From a virus, in the IMG/VR virus record IMGVR_UViG_3300043602_000160, positions 1 to 41,834 of that record: a DNA stretch of 41,834 nucleotides. One strand, 5' to 3'. The translations under genes were made by a program, and so were the position numbers. Below are positions 21,375 to 30,053 of this stretch, in pieces. A model generated the notes under the pieces. It did not search any database. It was not told the origin of the DNA and saw only the letters and a list, made by a program, of their open reading frames with translations. Each line of letters opens with the position of its first letter. Within the stretch, counting starts at the first letter, position 1.

Positions 21375-21880
21375 GGAGTGACTTTCTCATCATTCCGCAC
21401 AATGCGATTCCGTTTCTTGACCTCAACATTTTTCTTTTCTTGAACAGGTCGATAATACGAAGCTTCGACCTCGTTAGTTTTTCCGTCTTTACTCTTCGGC
21501 ACCAGATCATCACCAGTATACCCACGCCCCGGCACGCTCGGCACTATATCGTCACCATTGAAACCAGGGGATTGCTGAGGCGGACCTTTCATCCAAATTT
21601 TATTTGGAACCTCAATGTCGACAAAGTTTTCCTTGTTGACGGTGCCGTCATCCTCCTCCTGGTAAACGCGCGCATCATCCACGCGGCGCTGGGTTTCTTT
21701 CCGCTTATTTGTTGATGTGCTTGCATTATAGCTGGTTGAAATACCGACCTGATTGGCGCCGTTGCCCCGAATCACGGCAAAGCCCTTCTCGGGATCGTCC
21801 TGCGGCGGCAGCGATCGGGCTGGCGCTGGTCGAATGCTGGGCAAAACAGCAGGCCTGACGACAACTTCGAACCCCGCCAT
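21371..21880 (-). CDS. Hypothetical tail-module protein
   Basis: This 169-residue protein is polar, with charged repeats (KRKETQRRVDDARVYQEEDD) and a GDDIVPSVPGRGYTGDDLVP segment containing two similar GDDxVP units. It has no membrane segment and looks largely unstructured. The DNA here looks lower in GC than its neighbours by eye. It overlaps the large tail protein gene by one base at its start and the next gene by four at its end. Its function is unknown. Confidence 0.6.
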   Translation of the reverse strand: MAGFEVVVRPAVLPSIRPAPARSLPPQDDPEKGFAVIRGNGANQVGISTSYNASTSTNKRKETQRRVDDARVYQEEDDGTVNKENFVDIEVPNKIWMKGPPQQSPGFNGDDIVPSVPGRGYTGDDLVPKSKDGKTNEVEASYYRPVQEKKNVEVKKRNRIVRNDEKVTP

Positions 21881-23817
21881 TAGACTGCCTCCAGATCATA
21901 GCCGGTGGGAATCTGCAAATCGGTAACCGCTATCTGGTAATCGGTCGAGAATTCGCGCGTCATGCTCTTGAGCTTGAATTTGGCGCGGGTCTCGAACCGT
22001 GACCTTACAATTGCAGCGAGATCATCCCCCTCCACAATTATTTCCGGTATATCCACATCCGGTCCCGGCCCGTGCTCAACGACGAGTCCCACCTCGATGA
22101 CATCCTCTGCCGTCAGCGCAGACAGGAAGTCGATGCCGTCATCATTGGGTGAGGCGTCCGGCGGCTGATATCCGACCGATGAATCGAGGAAGGCGTCCAC
22201 CAGGACGGTTCGTCCGACAAATTGCTGATAATCAAAGCCGACATAATCGGTGCTGCAGTAGGTCGGCAATCCATCGTCCGCCACGGCCAGACCACCGTAA
22301 CCGATGGTGCAGCCCATGCGAATCTCGCATTTGATCCGGCCATCCGAACCGTCCAGCGCGATCGAATACCCGATGATCTTGCCCACCGCCTCGCCTACGC
22401 GCGGCTCGGCCAGGAACACGCTCTTGCGCAGTGTCACCTCGGGCATGCGCGACAGCTTGGGTGCGAACGTGATCTCCACGGCCCGCGCCCGCTTCATCAG
22501 ATGCGCCCGCGCCAGTGCGATCAGATGCTCGATGCTTTGGTTCCCGCGCTCGGTCGCAATGTAGGATCGTCGCCGCGGGTCAATGATCGCTGGAATTATC
22601 TCGGTGCCCTCTTCCCCGACGCTCTCGTCGCCGCTGAGATTGACCGAACGGATATCGTCGATCCGTAACGCCTCGCCGTCATCGGGGTCGGTCAAGATCG
22701 GTTGCACATCGGCAAACAACGTCAACGACACCCGCTCGGTGCATTGCCGTTCGGCAGTGTAGCCTGCCACCAAGGTCGCCCTGATGGATTGTATGACCAG
22801 TGCAGAATAAGATGCTGCATAACTGCGACTCGAAGAATAGCTGCCAGTGCCATCCAGATCATGGGTTACACTATAGCTGTCAGTGGTGACTCCGCCTCCC
22901 ACGATGATGTACGCAACGCCGACGGAAGTATTTGAAATCGACCATTCAACCTTGGAGGTAGAGCCGTCAAACTCCACCGAAGTGAGACTGCCTGACGCAG
23001 CGTTGGTTCCGGTCCCCAGGTAGGCCAGATCGGCAGCGGTGGATTCCGCCACTTCCCAGCCATCGCCAAGGCCTGTCCCGTGCTTGGGCCAATCAGCGGC
23101 ATTCAATGACGGGATTTCGCCACGCTCTGACCCCGGCCAATGCGAGATCAGATAGTTGGTCAGATCGACCGTGCCGCGCGCCTGCTGGGTCCAGGTAAAT
23201 TCGGCACTGATATCGACACGGCTCAACGGCCCACTCGCTAGCTTCAGGCCGAGCCCATCCCAGAACACCTTGCCCTCTTCACTGCCGCCGTCGAATTCGA
23301 CCAGGCCGTCCTCGCCGGTGATTTCATCCGAGACGGTGAGCACATGGGTCTCGCGATCATAATGCCAGATCTTGGTGTAGCCTTCGAGCACAACATCGGG
23401 ATCTTTGCGCCGCTCCGGTGTGATGACCGCCTCGTCGTAGTACGGCAGCACCCGCAGCGTTTCGGCCAAGGCCTCCTTCTGCGCCACGACATCGAACGGC
23501 CGCGCCACGAACTCCAGCGTCACCTGCTCCTCGAAGATGCTGGTCGGGATGCCGACGAGCCGGCCGCGGAACTTAATCAGCGCCGGCCCGCAGTCGAGTG
23601 CAAACCAAACCCAAATCTTGCGACCGGGACCGAGCAGCCCGATCGCATTACCGGCTTCGTTGCGCGGGCGACGCACGACCGCAGTCAGGCTCGCCGGGTC
23701 ACCCTCTTCCTGCTTCAGCTCAAACGAAAATACGCTCTCGTCCCAGCGCATATGCTCGGCGCCGAACGTCGTCTCGCTGGCATCGATCCAGGCAAAATAG
23801 GGTAGGCCTGCCGGCAT
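21880..23817 (-). CDS. Large tail protein, possible tail hub
   Basis: This 645-residue protein follows the small tail gene after the tape measure. N-terminal strands (FSFELKQEEGDPASLTAVVR, KIWVWFALDCG, FRGRLVGIPTSI) recall tail-hub proteins in which a base domain binds the tail tube. The middle has Ser/Thr-rich beta repeats. A helical region follows (ERGNQSIEHLIALARAHL), then a beta C-terminal part. It would sit at the tail tip. I cannot exclude a fibre or a cell-wall-cutting role, but I see no hydrolase motif. Confidence 0.55.
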   Translation of the reverse strand: MPAGLPYFAWIDASETTFGAEHMRWDESVFSFELKQEEGDPASLTAVVRRPRNEAGNAIGLLGPGRKIWVWFALDCGPALIKFRGRLVGIPTSIFEEQVTLEFVARPFDVVAQKEALAETLRVLPYYDEAVITPERRKDPDVVLEGYTKIWHYDRETHVLTVSDEITGEDGLVEFDGGSEEGKVFWDGLGLKLASGPLSRVDISAEFTWTQQARGTVDLTNYLISHWPGSERGEIPSLNAADWPKHGTGLGDGWEVAESTAADLAYLGTGTNAASGSLTSVEFDGSTSKVEWSISNTSVGVAYIIVGGGVTTDSYSVTHDLDGTGSYSSSRSYAASYSALVIQSIRATLVAGYTAERQCTERVSLTLFADVQPILTDPDDGEALRIDDIRSVNLSGDESVGEEGTEIIPAIIDPRRRSYIATERGNQSIEHLIALARAHLMKRARAVEITFAPKLSRMPEVTLRKSVFLAEPRVGEAVGKIIGYSIALDGSDGRIKCEIRMGCTIGYGGLAVADDGLPTYCSTDYVGFDYQQFVGRTVLVDAFLDSSVGYQPPDASPNDDGIDFLSALTAEDVIEVGLVVEHGPGPDVDIPEIIVEGDDLAAIVRSRFETRAKFKLKSMTREFSTDYQIAVTDLQIPTGYDLEAV

Positions 23818-23820
23818 CGA

Positions 23821-24207
23821 TCAGGGTGTCCTCTGCTCGGCCTCGAGCTGCCATGCCACCTCGGCCGCCCATTCGTCGCGCGAGGTATTCCAGGCGGTCA
23901 CCTTGGCGAGGATGGTCAGCACGTCGTCAGTACTATTGGAAACGCCGAGGCCAGGAATACAGGTGATGGTGATATCCTGGCCGGGCCATATGTCGGTCAG
24001 CACCGGCGCTTCATGCTCGGTGCAGGTAATCGAGACCTTGTATTGCCGGAACTGCGCGACCGAAATGTCGGCGAGAAAGCCGCGGCAGTCGCGCGCCACA
24101 TTGGCGGCCTGCTCGATCGGCGTCAGCGTCATGGTGATGCCGCGCACGGCATAATCCGAGAAGTCGATATTATCGATCGCCAGCAGTGTGTAGGGAGGAT
24201 GCGCCAT
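23821..24207 (-). CDS. Tail protein downstream of tape measure
   Basis: This 128-residue protein begins MAHPPYTLLAIDNIDFSDYA and is mostly beta (ITMTLTPIEQAANV, KVSITCTEHEAPVL, ITCIPGL). The ATG at 24207 overlaps the tape measure stop as ATGA. A longer frame upstream lies within the tape measure gene and is not used. The position fits a distal tail protein linking tube and tip. Confidence 0.6.
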   Translation of the reverse strand: MAHPPYTLLAIDNIDFSDYAVRGITMTLTPIEQAANVARDCRGFLADISVAQFRQYKVSITCTEHEAPVLTDIWPGQDITITCIPGLGVSNSTDDVLTILAKVTAWNTSRDEWAAEVAWQLEAEQRTP

Positions 24208-26786
24208 CAGGAATATCGGCTTGGCTTGCGGCCACCGGAACGGACCTGCGCCAGCGCTGCCGCCCTGTGCAATTCCTCGACCACCGCAGACGAGGCGCGC
24301 AGCCCACCGATCGCCGGCAGGCCGGGAAACTGGATGGTAACATGGTTCATGCCACCAACTGGGCCGCCGCCGGCAAACGCCGGCATCACTCGCGGCACCA
24401 TCCCGCCGAGCGCAAACCGGCCCATGCCGTCGAGCACGCTGCGCAGGTTGCCGCCGGAACGCCGCAGCGCCTCGAGCAACGCCAGCACGCCGGGCTGCGC
24501 CACTGCGCGCGCGGGCATGATGTGCTCGCCACGCGAAAGCCAGGCCAGGTTGCTGTCCGAGGTGCCGGTGCCACGGCCGCCCAATAGTCCACCGGCGGCA
24601 AAAGGCCACCCGCCCTGGGGAAAGTTGGGGCCTGATGATACGCCCGTCGTGTTTTGCCCCTGTGATGACCGCAAGAGTGCGTCCCAGAATATGTCGATAC
24701 CGTCCTCGATCTTTTTCGCATGTTGCGCGCAGTCGTCGTTCCCTTTGCTAACTTTCTTGTCGAGGTTGCGGATTAGTTGGTTGTTTTCTTTACCCAACTG
24801 CACTGCTTGCTTAGCCTCATCGCCAAATCCGCTAAAAGGCCACCCGCCTTGGGGAAAGTTGGGGCCGCTGCTTAGCCCGCCCTCTTGAAAGCCCGGTATT
24901 CTCCCGGAGCGCCGCAGCGCCTCGAGGAAGGCGAGCACGCCGGGTTGCCGCACCGCTGATGCCGGCATGACGTATTCGCCGCGCGAAAGCCAAGCCAGAT
25001 TGCTGTCGGACGTTCCCGTGCCACGGCCGCCGATCATGCCGCCGCCCGCCTTGCCCGGCGCGCCGCCACCCGTTGCCGGCGCCGACGGCTTGAGTCCGAT
25101 GAACTGCAGCAGCTTGTCGATGGCACTCTGGATCGCGCCGGTGAGCGCATTCCACGCTGCCACGCCGACGCCAGAGATGGCATCCCAGGTGATGGTGCCG
25201 AGCTTGGAAGCAAAATCGGTGATCGCAGTACCGGCATCGATCACGCCCTGTTTGAGCGTCTGCCATACTGATACGTCAGGCGCCGGCGGGGGCTGTGGTG
25301 GCGGTGTGGATGCCAGTTGCTGGTTCTGCGCCTGTATCCTTCCGAGAGTCGCCTCATATGACGCGTACCCCTGCGTCGCCTGCTGCCCTGCCTGCGCTGC
25401 GGCTGGTCCGGTTTGTTGCAGCGCCTGGTTCGTTGTGTTGATGACTTCAGCCATCCCGGTGAAAGGATTGGTCACCAGTTGCAATCCCTGCGCGGCCTGC
25501 TGTCCCGCCTGTCCGGTTTGCTTAAGTGCTTCACTGGCCGTTTGCGCCTTCTGAACTAACGCATCCAATGCGGGCCAGGTGCCTTGACCAAGCGCCGACT
25601 GGATCAATTGGAGGACTGGCAGCCATTTGCTGGCCAGTAAGTTCGGATCAAAACTGATAATCTTTGCCAGCCACGGCATGCTGAAATCTTCCGAAAGCGA
25701 AGCTTTCAGTGTTTGGTATGTCGCCAAAACTCCGTTGAACCCAGCCGTTAAACTTTGGAGTTCCGAAGTCAGGAATTGGAGTGGTGTTGTTAGCGATCCC
25801 CCTAGCGCCGCCTTGAATTCGGTCCATGCGTTGCTGAGTTGATTAAGCGTTTGTTGATACTTGGCTGCCTCAACTATCTGTTGCTGTGTCGCTGGAGTAA
25901 TCGCGCCGAGAGCAGCCGCGAAATTGTTTGCGCTTATAGTGCCTGTTTGCAGGCCGGCAATGACTTGCGCCCCCAGCGAGTCGTCTAGTTTCTCCATTGC
26001 CAGGCTGGTCCGGGCGGCGCCATCTGGCATGCGCTCCAGCTCGGCAATGATATTCCTGAATCCGGTGATGAGATCAGTCTGGAAAAACTCTTTGGACAAT
26101 GTCTTCTTTAATTTCTCCAGGCCAGGCTGGATCGCATCGCCCGACACTCCGGCCTGTAGGAGAGCCTTCTGCAATTTGTCAAAGTTCTGGACGCTCAAAT
26201 CCAGCTTTGCCGATGCCGCAGTGAGCTTGTTGAGTCCATCGGCCGCATCATCGCCGAACTTTACGAACGCCCCGCCCAAGACTCCGAGAGCAATGCCCAC
26301 AGGCCCCAACGCGCGGGCAGCAACACCAAGGATGCCGAGCGATCTTGTCATCCGGGTCGCCATCTTGGTGGCGGCAACACCAAGCGAATCCATCTGTCCC
26401 GACGCCCGTGTGGCCGCCAGCGACAGACCGTCGAAGCCCGCGCCGATGATGGTTGCTGTCTGGGACAGCGGATCGAGCAGGCCCTTTGCTTCGCCTGCAC
26501 TCCCGGCCACGCCATCGAGGGCGGCCTTGGCCTCGTCGGCACCCTCAACCCCGACTTTCACCGTGGCATCGACTTGGCTCAGCTCTTCTGCTGCAGTCTT
26601 GACGCCGTCGATGCTGGTCTTGGCCTCGTCGGCACCCTCAGCTTTGACGTCTACCGTTGCGTCGGTCTTGCCCAGCTCTTCTGCCGCACTCTTGAGACCG
26701 TCGACGCCGCCGACAATCTCCTCGAGCGTCTTGCGGACATCGTCGCCGCCTTCAAGCCCAATCTCGACCGAAATTTTGTCTGCCAT
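24207..26786 (-). CDS. Tail tape measure protein
   Basis: This 859-residue protein is long, Ala/Gln-rich and mostly helical, as expected for the ruler that sets tail length. It includes Ala/Gly-rich hydrophobic parts (LGVAARALGPVGIALGVLGG). The first 95 residues carry two 31-residue units (KSAAEELGKTDATVDVKAEG and KTAAEELSQVDATVKVGVEG begin them). The C-terminal part has a duplicated motif (GTGTSDSNLAWLSRGE and SSGPNFPQGGWPF, each twice). It lies between the DUF6441-like protein and the tail tip genes. Confidence 0.85.
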   Translation of the reverse strand: MADKISVEIGLEGGDDVRKTLEEIVGGVDGLKSAAEELGKTDATVDVKAEGADEAKTSIDGVKTAAEELSQVDATVKVGVEGADEAKAALDGVAGSAGEAKGLLDPLSQTATIIGAGFDGLSLAATRASGQMDSLGVAATKMATRMTRSLGILGVAARALGPVGIALGVLGGAFVKFGDDAADGLNKLTAASAKLDLSVQNFDKLQKALLQAGVSGDAIQPGLEKLKKTLSKEFFQTDLITGFRNIIAELERMPDGAARTSLAMEKLDDSLGAQVIAGLQTGTISANNFAAALGAITPATQQQIVEAAKYQQTLNQLSNAWTEFKAALGGSLTTPLQFLTSELQSLTAGFNGVLATYQTLKASLSEDFSMPWLAKIISFDPNLLASKWLPVLQLIQSALGQGTWPALDALVQKAQTASEALKQTGQAGQQAAQGLQLVTNPFTGMAEVINTTNQALQQTGPAAAQAGQQATQGYASYEATLGRIQAQNQQLASTPPPQPPPAPDVSVWQTLKQGVIDAGTAITDFASKLGTITWDAISGVGVAAWNALTGAIQSAIDKLLQFIGLKPSAPATGGGAPGKAGGGMIGGRGTGTSDSNLAWLSRGEYVMPASAVRQPGVLAFLEALRRSGRIPGFQEGGLSSGPNFPQGGWPFSGFGDEAKQAVQLGKENNQLIRNLDKKVSKGNDDCAQHAKKIEDGIDIFWDALLRSSQGQNTTGVSSGPNFPQGGWPFAAGGLLGGRGTGTSDSNLAWLSRGEHIMPARAVAQPGVLALLEALRRSGGNLRSVLDGMGRFALGGMVPRVMPAFAGGGPVGGMNHVTIQFPGLPAIGGLRASSAVVEELHRAAALAQVRSGGRKPSRYS
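24600..24632. repeat. 33-bp repeat in tape measure gene, copy 1
   Basis: These 33 bases match 24834-24866 at 32 positions and encode the second SSGPNFPQGGWPF segment of the tape measure protein, on the minus strand. Confidence 0.8.
24834..24866. repeat. 33-bp repeat in tape measure gene, copy 2
   Basis: This matches 24600-24632 with one base changed. It encodes the first SSGPNFPQGGWPF segment. The surrounding GGRGTGTSDSNLAWLSRGE motif is also duplicated, near 24975-25030 and 24530-24586. Confidence 0.8.
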
Positions 26787-26792
26787 GGCGTG

Positions 26793-27341
26793 TCACGTGT
26801 CCTTGAAATGCTTGCTGAACAGCTCGGCTAACTTCGCCGCGTGTTCCTTGACGATCTCGCCTATGCGGAACCTCTTCTCGATGCGAACCGACGGCACCCC
26901 GATATAGAGTGGCTTGCGGTCGCGGTCTTTATCATTGGCATCGAACAGCATCGGCTGACCACGAACAGTTGCCGAGGTAAGCTTCTTGCCCGATCGGCTA
27001 GCACGCGGGCCGCCTTCCTGGGTTGGTATCCACAGCAACGGCTTGCCCTGGATCGTAGCACCGTGCTCGAACACGCCCGCAAAACCATACTTATGAAAGA
27101 TTACGGCCGTGGCCTGGAGCGATGGCTCACCATCTTCGACTGCGTCCTTGGTCCGGTATTGCAATCCGCTTTGCCATTTCGGCCCGAATCGGCCGGCCCC
27201 AGCGATGTTGCTGCGCCCTTCCTCCACTGCATTGGCGGCTGTCTCGCGCAGGGCTGCAACCGCCGCTGTGGCCACCAGCCGTTGCTTGTCGCGGATCATC
27301 TTGACCGCGGCCGGTGCGTCGGCCTTAAGCTCAAACTTCAT
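26793..27341 (-). CDS. DUF6441-like minor tail/assembly protein
   Basis: This 182-residue protein has a helical N-terminal part (AAVAALRETAANAVEEGRSNI) followed by VFEHGATIQGKPLLWIPTQ and KPLYIGVPSVRIEKRF, landmarks I associate with DUF6441-type and related phage morphogenesis proteins. It lies between the tail chaperones and the tape measure, a common place for minor tail proteins. The ATG overlaps the stop of the second chaperone frame. Confidence 0.6.
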   Translation of the reverse strand: MKFELKADAPAAVKMIRDKQRLVATAAVAALRETAANAVEEGRSNIAGAGRFGPKWQSGLQYRTKDAVEDGEPSLQATAVIFHKYGFAGVFEHGATIQGKPLLWIPTQEGGPRASRSGKKLTSATVRGQPMLFDANDKDRDRKPLYIGVPSVRIEKRFRIGEIVKEHAAKLAELFSKHFKDT

Positions 27342-27490
27342 CCCGCCAATTCCTTACGCATCTTCTCTATCCCCTTGCTGTCGCCCTGCGCGCCGACAGC
27401 GGCAATCATCAGTGTGTTAGCGCGATCGAGGCGATCAAGCCTGTCACTAAATTCGAGATAGGCTGAAATCTGTCGCGGCGTCAGCGTCAT
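27338..27490 (-). CDS. Second tail assembly chaperone frame (GT-type extension)
   Basis: Fifty residues from the ATG at 27490 (MTLTPRQISAYLEFSDRLDR...) read like the second frame of tail assembly chaperones. No ribosome site precedes this ATG. The same frame continues upstream for about 26 codons with good coding quality (STLEALAINITALVRRGFS, PNYA), overlapping the end of the first chaperone. This suggests that it is reached by a -1 frameshift near 27568-27573, giving a G-GT style fusion that helps tape measure assembly. Confidence 0.7.
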   Translation of the reverse strand: MTLTPRQISAYLEFSDRLDRLDRANTLMIAAVGAQGDSKGIEKMRKELAG

Positions 27491-27957
27491 TGCATAGTTG
27501 GGTGAGAAGCCGCGTCGGACGAGGGCGGTGATGTTGATGGCGAGCGCCTCAAGCGTACTCTGTAGACCTTTGCGTCTTCGCTGGCCCCGCCGATCAGGCT
27601 CGTCAATTCCTGAACGAAGGAGCCGACCCCGTTTGGGAATGTCAGCCCAAAGATTGCCCGCAGAAACTTGAGCTGATACTCGGGTAAGAGCCTGGCGCCG
27701 AGGCGTTCGTATTCTTCATCGCCGAGATGCCCACATCCGGCTGCGATGATGGGACCAGCGGCCGCACCACATCCTTCAATCATACGCAGGATGATATCGC
27801 CGCCGATATCGCCGCTCGCGAGCGCTCTCAATCCCGGAAACCGCGCAACAATAGACGCGATGGCATCGACGGAAATGCCCTGCACCTTGACCCGATGTTC
27901 ACCGATCTTGACGACCTCGACGGCTGTCGAGGGCGCAATATCCAGAAGGTCTGCCAT
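27487..27957 (-). CDS. Tail assembly chaperone, first frame (G-type)
   Basis: This 156-residue protein lies between the major tail protein and the tape measure, where siphophages place chaperone gene G. It starts MADLLDIAPSTAVEVVKIGE and is helical (LRAIFGLTFPNGVGSFVQEL). The last 30 residues (VYRVRLRRSPSTSPPSSDAA) are unstructured and read in parallel with the good -1 frame. AGGAGG stands 4 bases before the ATG. Confidence 0.7.
   Translation of the reverse strand: MADLLDIAPSTAVEVVKIGEHRVKVQGISVDAIASIVARFPGLRALASGDIGGDIILRMIEGCGAAAGPIIAAGCGHLGDEEYERLGARLLPEYQLKFLRAIFGLTFPNGVGSFVQELTSLIGGASEDAKVYRVRLRRSPSTSPPSSDAASHPTMQ
27568..27573 (-). other. Candidate -1 frameshift site
   Basis: In the first frame the codons are GCA AAG followed by GGT in the -1 frame, so slipping back one base after Lys joins EDAK to GLQSTLEAL. 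The site is not a classical heptamer; AAG slipping to AAA in a single step would be needed. Confidence 0.45.
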
Positions 27958-27965
27958 GCGTCCTC

Positions 27966-28493
27966 CTATGCCGATGGGGTCTCGTCGCGGATTGTCCAGA
28001 CGCCGAAGAAGCCGTTGGCATCCTTCTGCACCTCGGCCTCGATCTCGATCACCGTGAAATCATCGTCATCGGTAATGAAACTGAAATCACCAGACGGGAC
28101 AAATGAGACGGTCGCGAGGAAGTCGACTTGCTGGCCGATATCATTGGTGCCGACAACCTTGATCTCACCGGTGAATTCGGTCTTCGACAAACCGCTCAAG
28201 GTCATGTTGCCGTCGGTGTCGGTGCCCTGCTCCGCGAGCGCGAAGAAGGCCAGGTTGTTGCCGGTGATCTCATCGAGCGTCATCTTGATCGTGGCGCCGG
28301 CTTGGGTGATGGCGGTGAAGTCCTTGGTCTTGATGCCCTCGCGCGAGGAGAAGTGCTCCTTCTTCTCGACCTCCGGCGTGTAAACAAACGACGGCGCATT
28401 GCCGAGGTCGGTGAAGGTCGAGCCGCCGGCTTCCTTGAACGAAACGATACCTTTGCCGATGTGGTAGTTGTTGACGTTGGGTGACGTGGGCAT
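27966..28493 (-). CDS. Major tail protein
   Basis: This 175-residue protein has the pattern of tail tube subunits: YHIGKGIVSFKEAGGSTFTDL, YTPEVEKKEHFSSREGIKTK, ATIKMTLDEITGNNLAFFAL. Beta strands alternate with short turns, and a common DGNMTLSGLSKTEFTGEIKV segment follows. It should polymerise into the tube around the tape measure. Its place between the tail completion proteins and the chaperones fits. Confidence 0.8.
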   Translation of the reverse strand: MPTSPNVNNYHIGKGIVSFKEAGGSTFTDLGNAPSFVYTPEVEKKEHFSSREGIKTKDFTAITQAGATIKMTLDEITGNNLAFFALAEQGTDTDGNMTLSGLSKTEFTGEIKVVGTNDIGQQVDFLATVSFVPSGDFSFITDDDDFTVIEIEAEVQKDANGFFGVWTIRDETPSA

Positions 28494-28512
28494 GGCAGAT
28501 ACCTTTCTCCTT

Positions 28513-28968
28513 CTAGAGTTCCTCTGGCCGCATTGAGTACTTGAACAAGAACTGTGCCTTCAGTGCCCCGTGCAGCGAGCGCATCCAGCCGACATCGGTC
28601 TGGCATCCGAGGTAGCGGATCGCGCCGTTGCCCCGTGTGCCGGTCTTGACGATCTGTTCGTTCAACTCCGTATCGAACAGCACCCGTTTGATCAGTTCGC
28701 GCCGCATGACGCTGAGATTGGACCCGACCAGATCGGCCTGATCCGCGATGATGATCTCGGGCATGAACTGAACGACGGTCGGCCGATGCGCCGGGCGCAT
28801 CGACAGGTCGGTGGCGTCGTTGGTTTCTTCGTCGCCATCGAGCACGATCACGGCCGGCAATTCGGTCTCATCAATATTGAGATTGTTGCGATAGGCCGAA
28901 CGGATATTCGGGATAGTGGCGACCACCACCAGCAACCGCGCCAAGATGTCCTCGCGAACATCGACCAT
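28513..28968 (-). CDS. Tail terminator/completion protein
   Basis: This 151-residue protein starts MVDVREDILARLLVVVATIP and contains DETELPAVIVLDGDEE and RPTVVQFMPEIII, an alpha-beta pattern of tail terminator and tail completion proteins that cap the tube below the head. The ATG overlaps the preceding stop as ATGA. It precedes the major tail protein, as in other siphophages. Confidence 0.6.
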   Translation of the reverse strand: MVDVREDILARLLVVVATIPNIRSAYRNNLNIDETELPAVIVLDGDEETNDATDLSMRPAHRPTVVQFMPEIIIADQADLVGSNLSVMRRELIKRVLFDTELNEQIVKTGTRGNGAIRYLGCQTDVGWMRSLHGALKAQFLFKYSMRPEEL

Positions 28969-29312
28969 CACCCGGCGGCCTTCATCAGCAGGAACCGCAC
29001 CTCGCCGAGGTCTTCGCCGTTCGGGCTGCCCTGCACCGGCGCTTCGCGCACGATCCAGCTTCGGCCATTGAACGTCAGCACGGCACCGATGCATTCACCG
29101 ACCGCAATTCCATTCGCGGCAAGCTCGGGGATGCGAGCATAGACGCCAGGGCCGACGCTGCTTGTCTCCACGCCGCCGCTTGTCTGCGTCTTCGATCGGG
29201 TCTTGTCGATCACGGTCAGCGCGATCTCGCCCGCCGTGCCAGCGCTCAGCGTCGCCGGTACGCCCAGCTCGGCATAGACCGGATCATAGAGGTCAGCGCT
29301 ATAGTCGATCAT
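28968..29312 (-). CDS. Head-tail joining protein
   Basis: This 114-residue protein runs from the ATG at 29312 (MIDYSADLYDPVYAELGVPA). It is beta-rich (GEIALTVIDKT, GPGVYARIPELAANG, GAVLTFNGRSWIVREA) like head-completion and stopper proteins of the connector. A TTG 51 bases upstream could extend it, but the added residues look unlike the family. It follows the sugar-transfer cassette and precedes the tail terminator. Confidence 0.6.
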   Translation of the reverse strand: MIDYSADLYDPVYAELGVPATLSAGTAGEIALTVIDKTRSKTQTSGGVETSSVGPGVYARIPELAANGIAVGECIGAVLTFNGRSWIVREAPVQGSPNGEDLGEVRFLLMKAAG

Positions 29313-29363
29313 CGGTTTTCGGCGCTCGCCCAACTTCGTTGATAGTTTGCCATCGCTCTCCAA

Positions 29364-30053
29364 TCATACTTTTCTCCTGAAAGCGAATGTTCCTATATCT
29401 TCACGACCTAGATCAGTTTCCATCTTGTTTTCTGATACTAACGCAAAGCCACAAAAATCCATTGCAAATACAAGTCCATCACGGGAAAAAAACCAATAAT
29501 GTTCCTCGGGCTTGAAGTGCTTCGAGCGCAGCGCATGCTCGGCGTCGCGGAAGATCGGCAGCGAGAGGAACACCCACTCGCGCACGTTGGCGAGCAGCGA
29601 CTGGAAGTCGGGGATGTGCTCGAGCACGTCCCACAGGGTGACCGCATCGAACGAGACCAGATGCGGATCGACCAGCAGCATGCGCTGCTCGAGCCAGGCG
29701 AGACCGGCCGGATTGACATCGTAGCCATAGGTCGATCGTCCGCGTTGGTTGCGCAGTTCGACAAAGGCGCCCGAGCCGATGCCGACATCGATCAGCGTGC
29801 CGCGATAATGCCGCTCGACGAAATTGACCCGCGCCTGCATCAGCGCGCGGCCGAGCTCGGTCTGGGCGTTGCGGTCAAAGCTGTCGAAGTAGTCCTGATC
29901 GTAGGGCGTGTGCCCGGCCTCGACTGGGTAATAGCCGATGCCGTGCTGCAGCCACCAGGTCAGGCAGCGGCGCGAGAACTGCCCCACCAGCGGTAGAACT
30001 GTCCGATCGGGTCCGCGATCCGCTTGTCGCAGGTGTGCAGCATATTCGTGCAT
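29364..30053 (-). CDS. SAM-dependent methyltransferase
   Basis: This 229-residue protein has a class I methyltransferase core: LIDVGIGSGAFVEL (glycine-rich SAM loop, about residues 87-100), YGYDVNPAGLAWLEQR and FDAVTLWDVLEHIP. It would methylate a small molecule or sugar; no DNA-methylase motif is present. The start at 30053 overlaps the upstream gene by 94 bases and has GGAG about 11 bases ahead; a shorter GTG start at 29987 is possible. The last 40 codons look low in GC, unlike the rest of the gene. It belongs to a three-gene cassette. Confidence 0.75.
   Translation of the reverse strand: MHEYAAHLRQADRGPDRTVLPLVGQFSRRCLTWWLQHGIGYYPVEAGHTPYDQDYFDSFDRNAQTELGRALMQARVNFVERHYRGTLIDVGIGSGAFVELRNQRGRSTYGYDVNPAGLAWLEQRMLLVDPHLVSFDAVTLWDVLEHIPDFQSLLANVREWVFLSLPIFRDAEHALRSKHFKPEEHYWFFSRDGLVFAMDFCGFALVSENKMETDLGREDIGTFAFRRKV

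Noticed and set aside
24600-24866. Repeated GC-rich 33-mers as CRISPR repeats
   Set aside because: There are only two copies, both in frame inside the tape measure gene and encoding the same peptide.
25861-26907. A 348-residue frame opposite the tape measure
   Set aside because: Ser/Ala/Pro-rich translation with no motif; it is a shadow of the tape measure gene.
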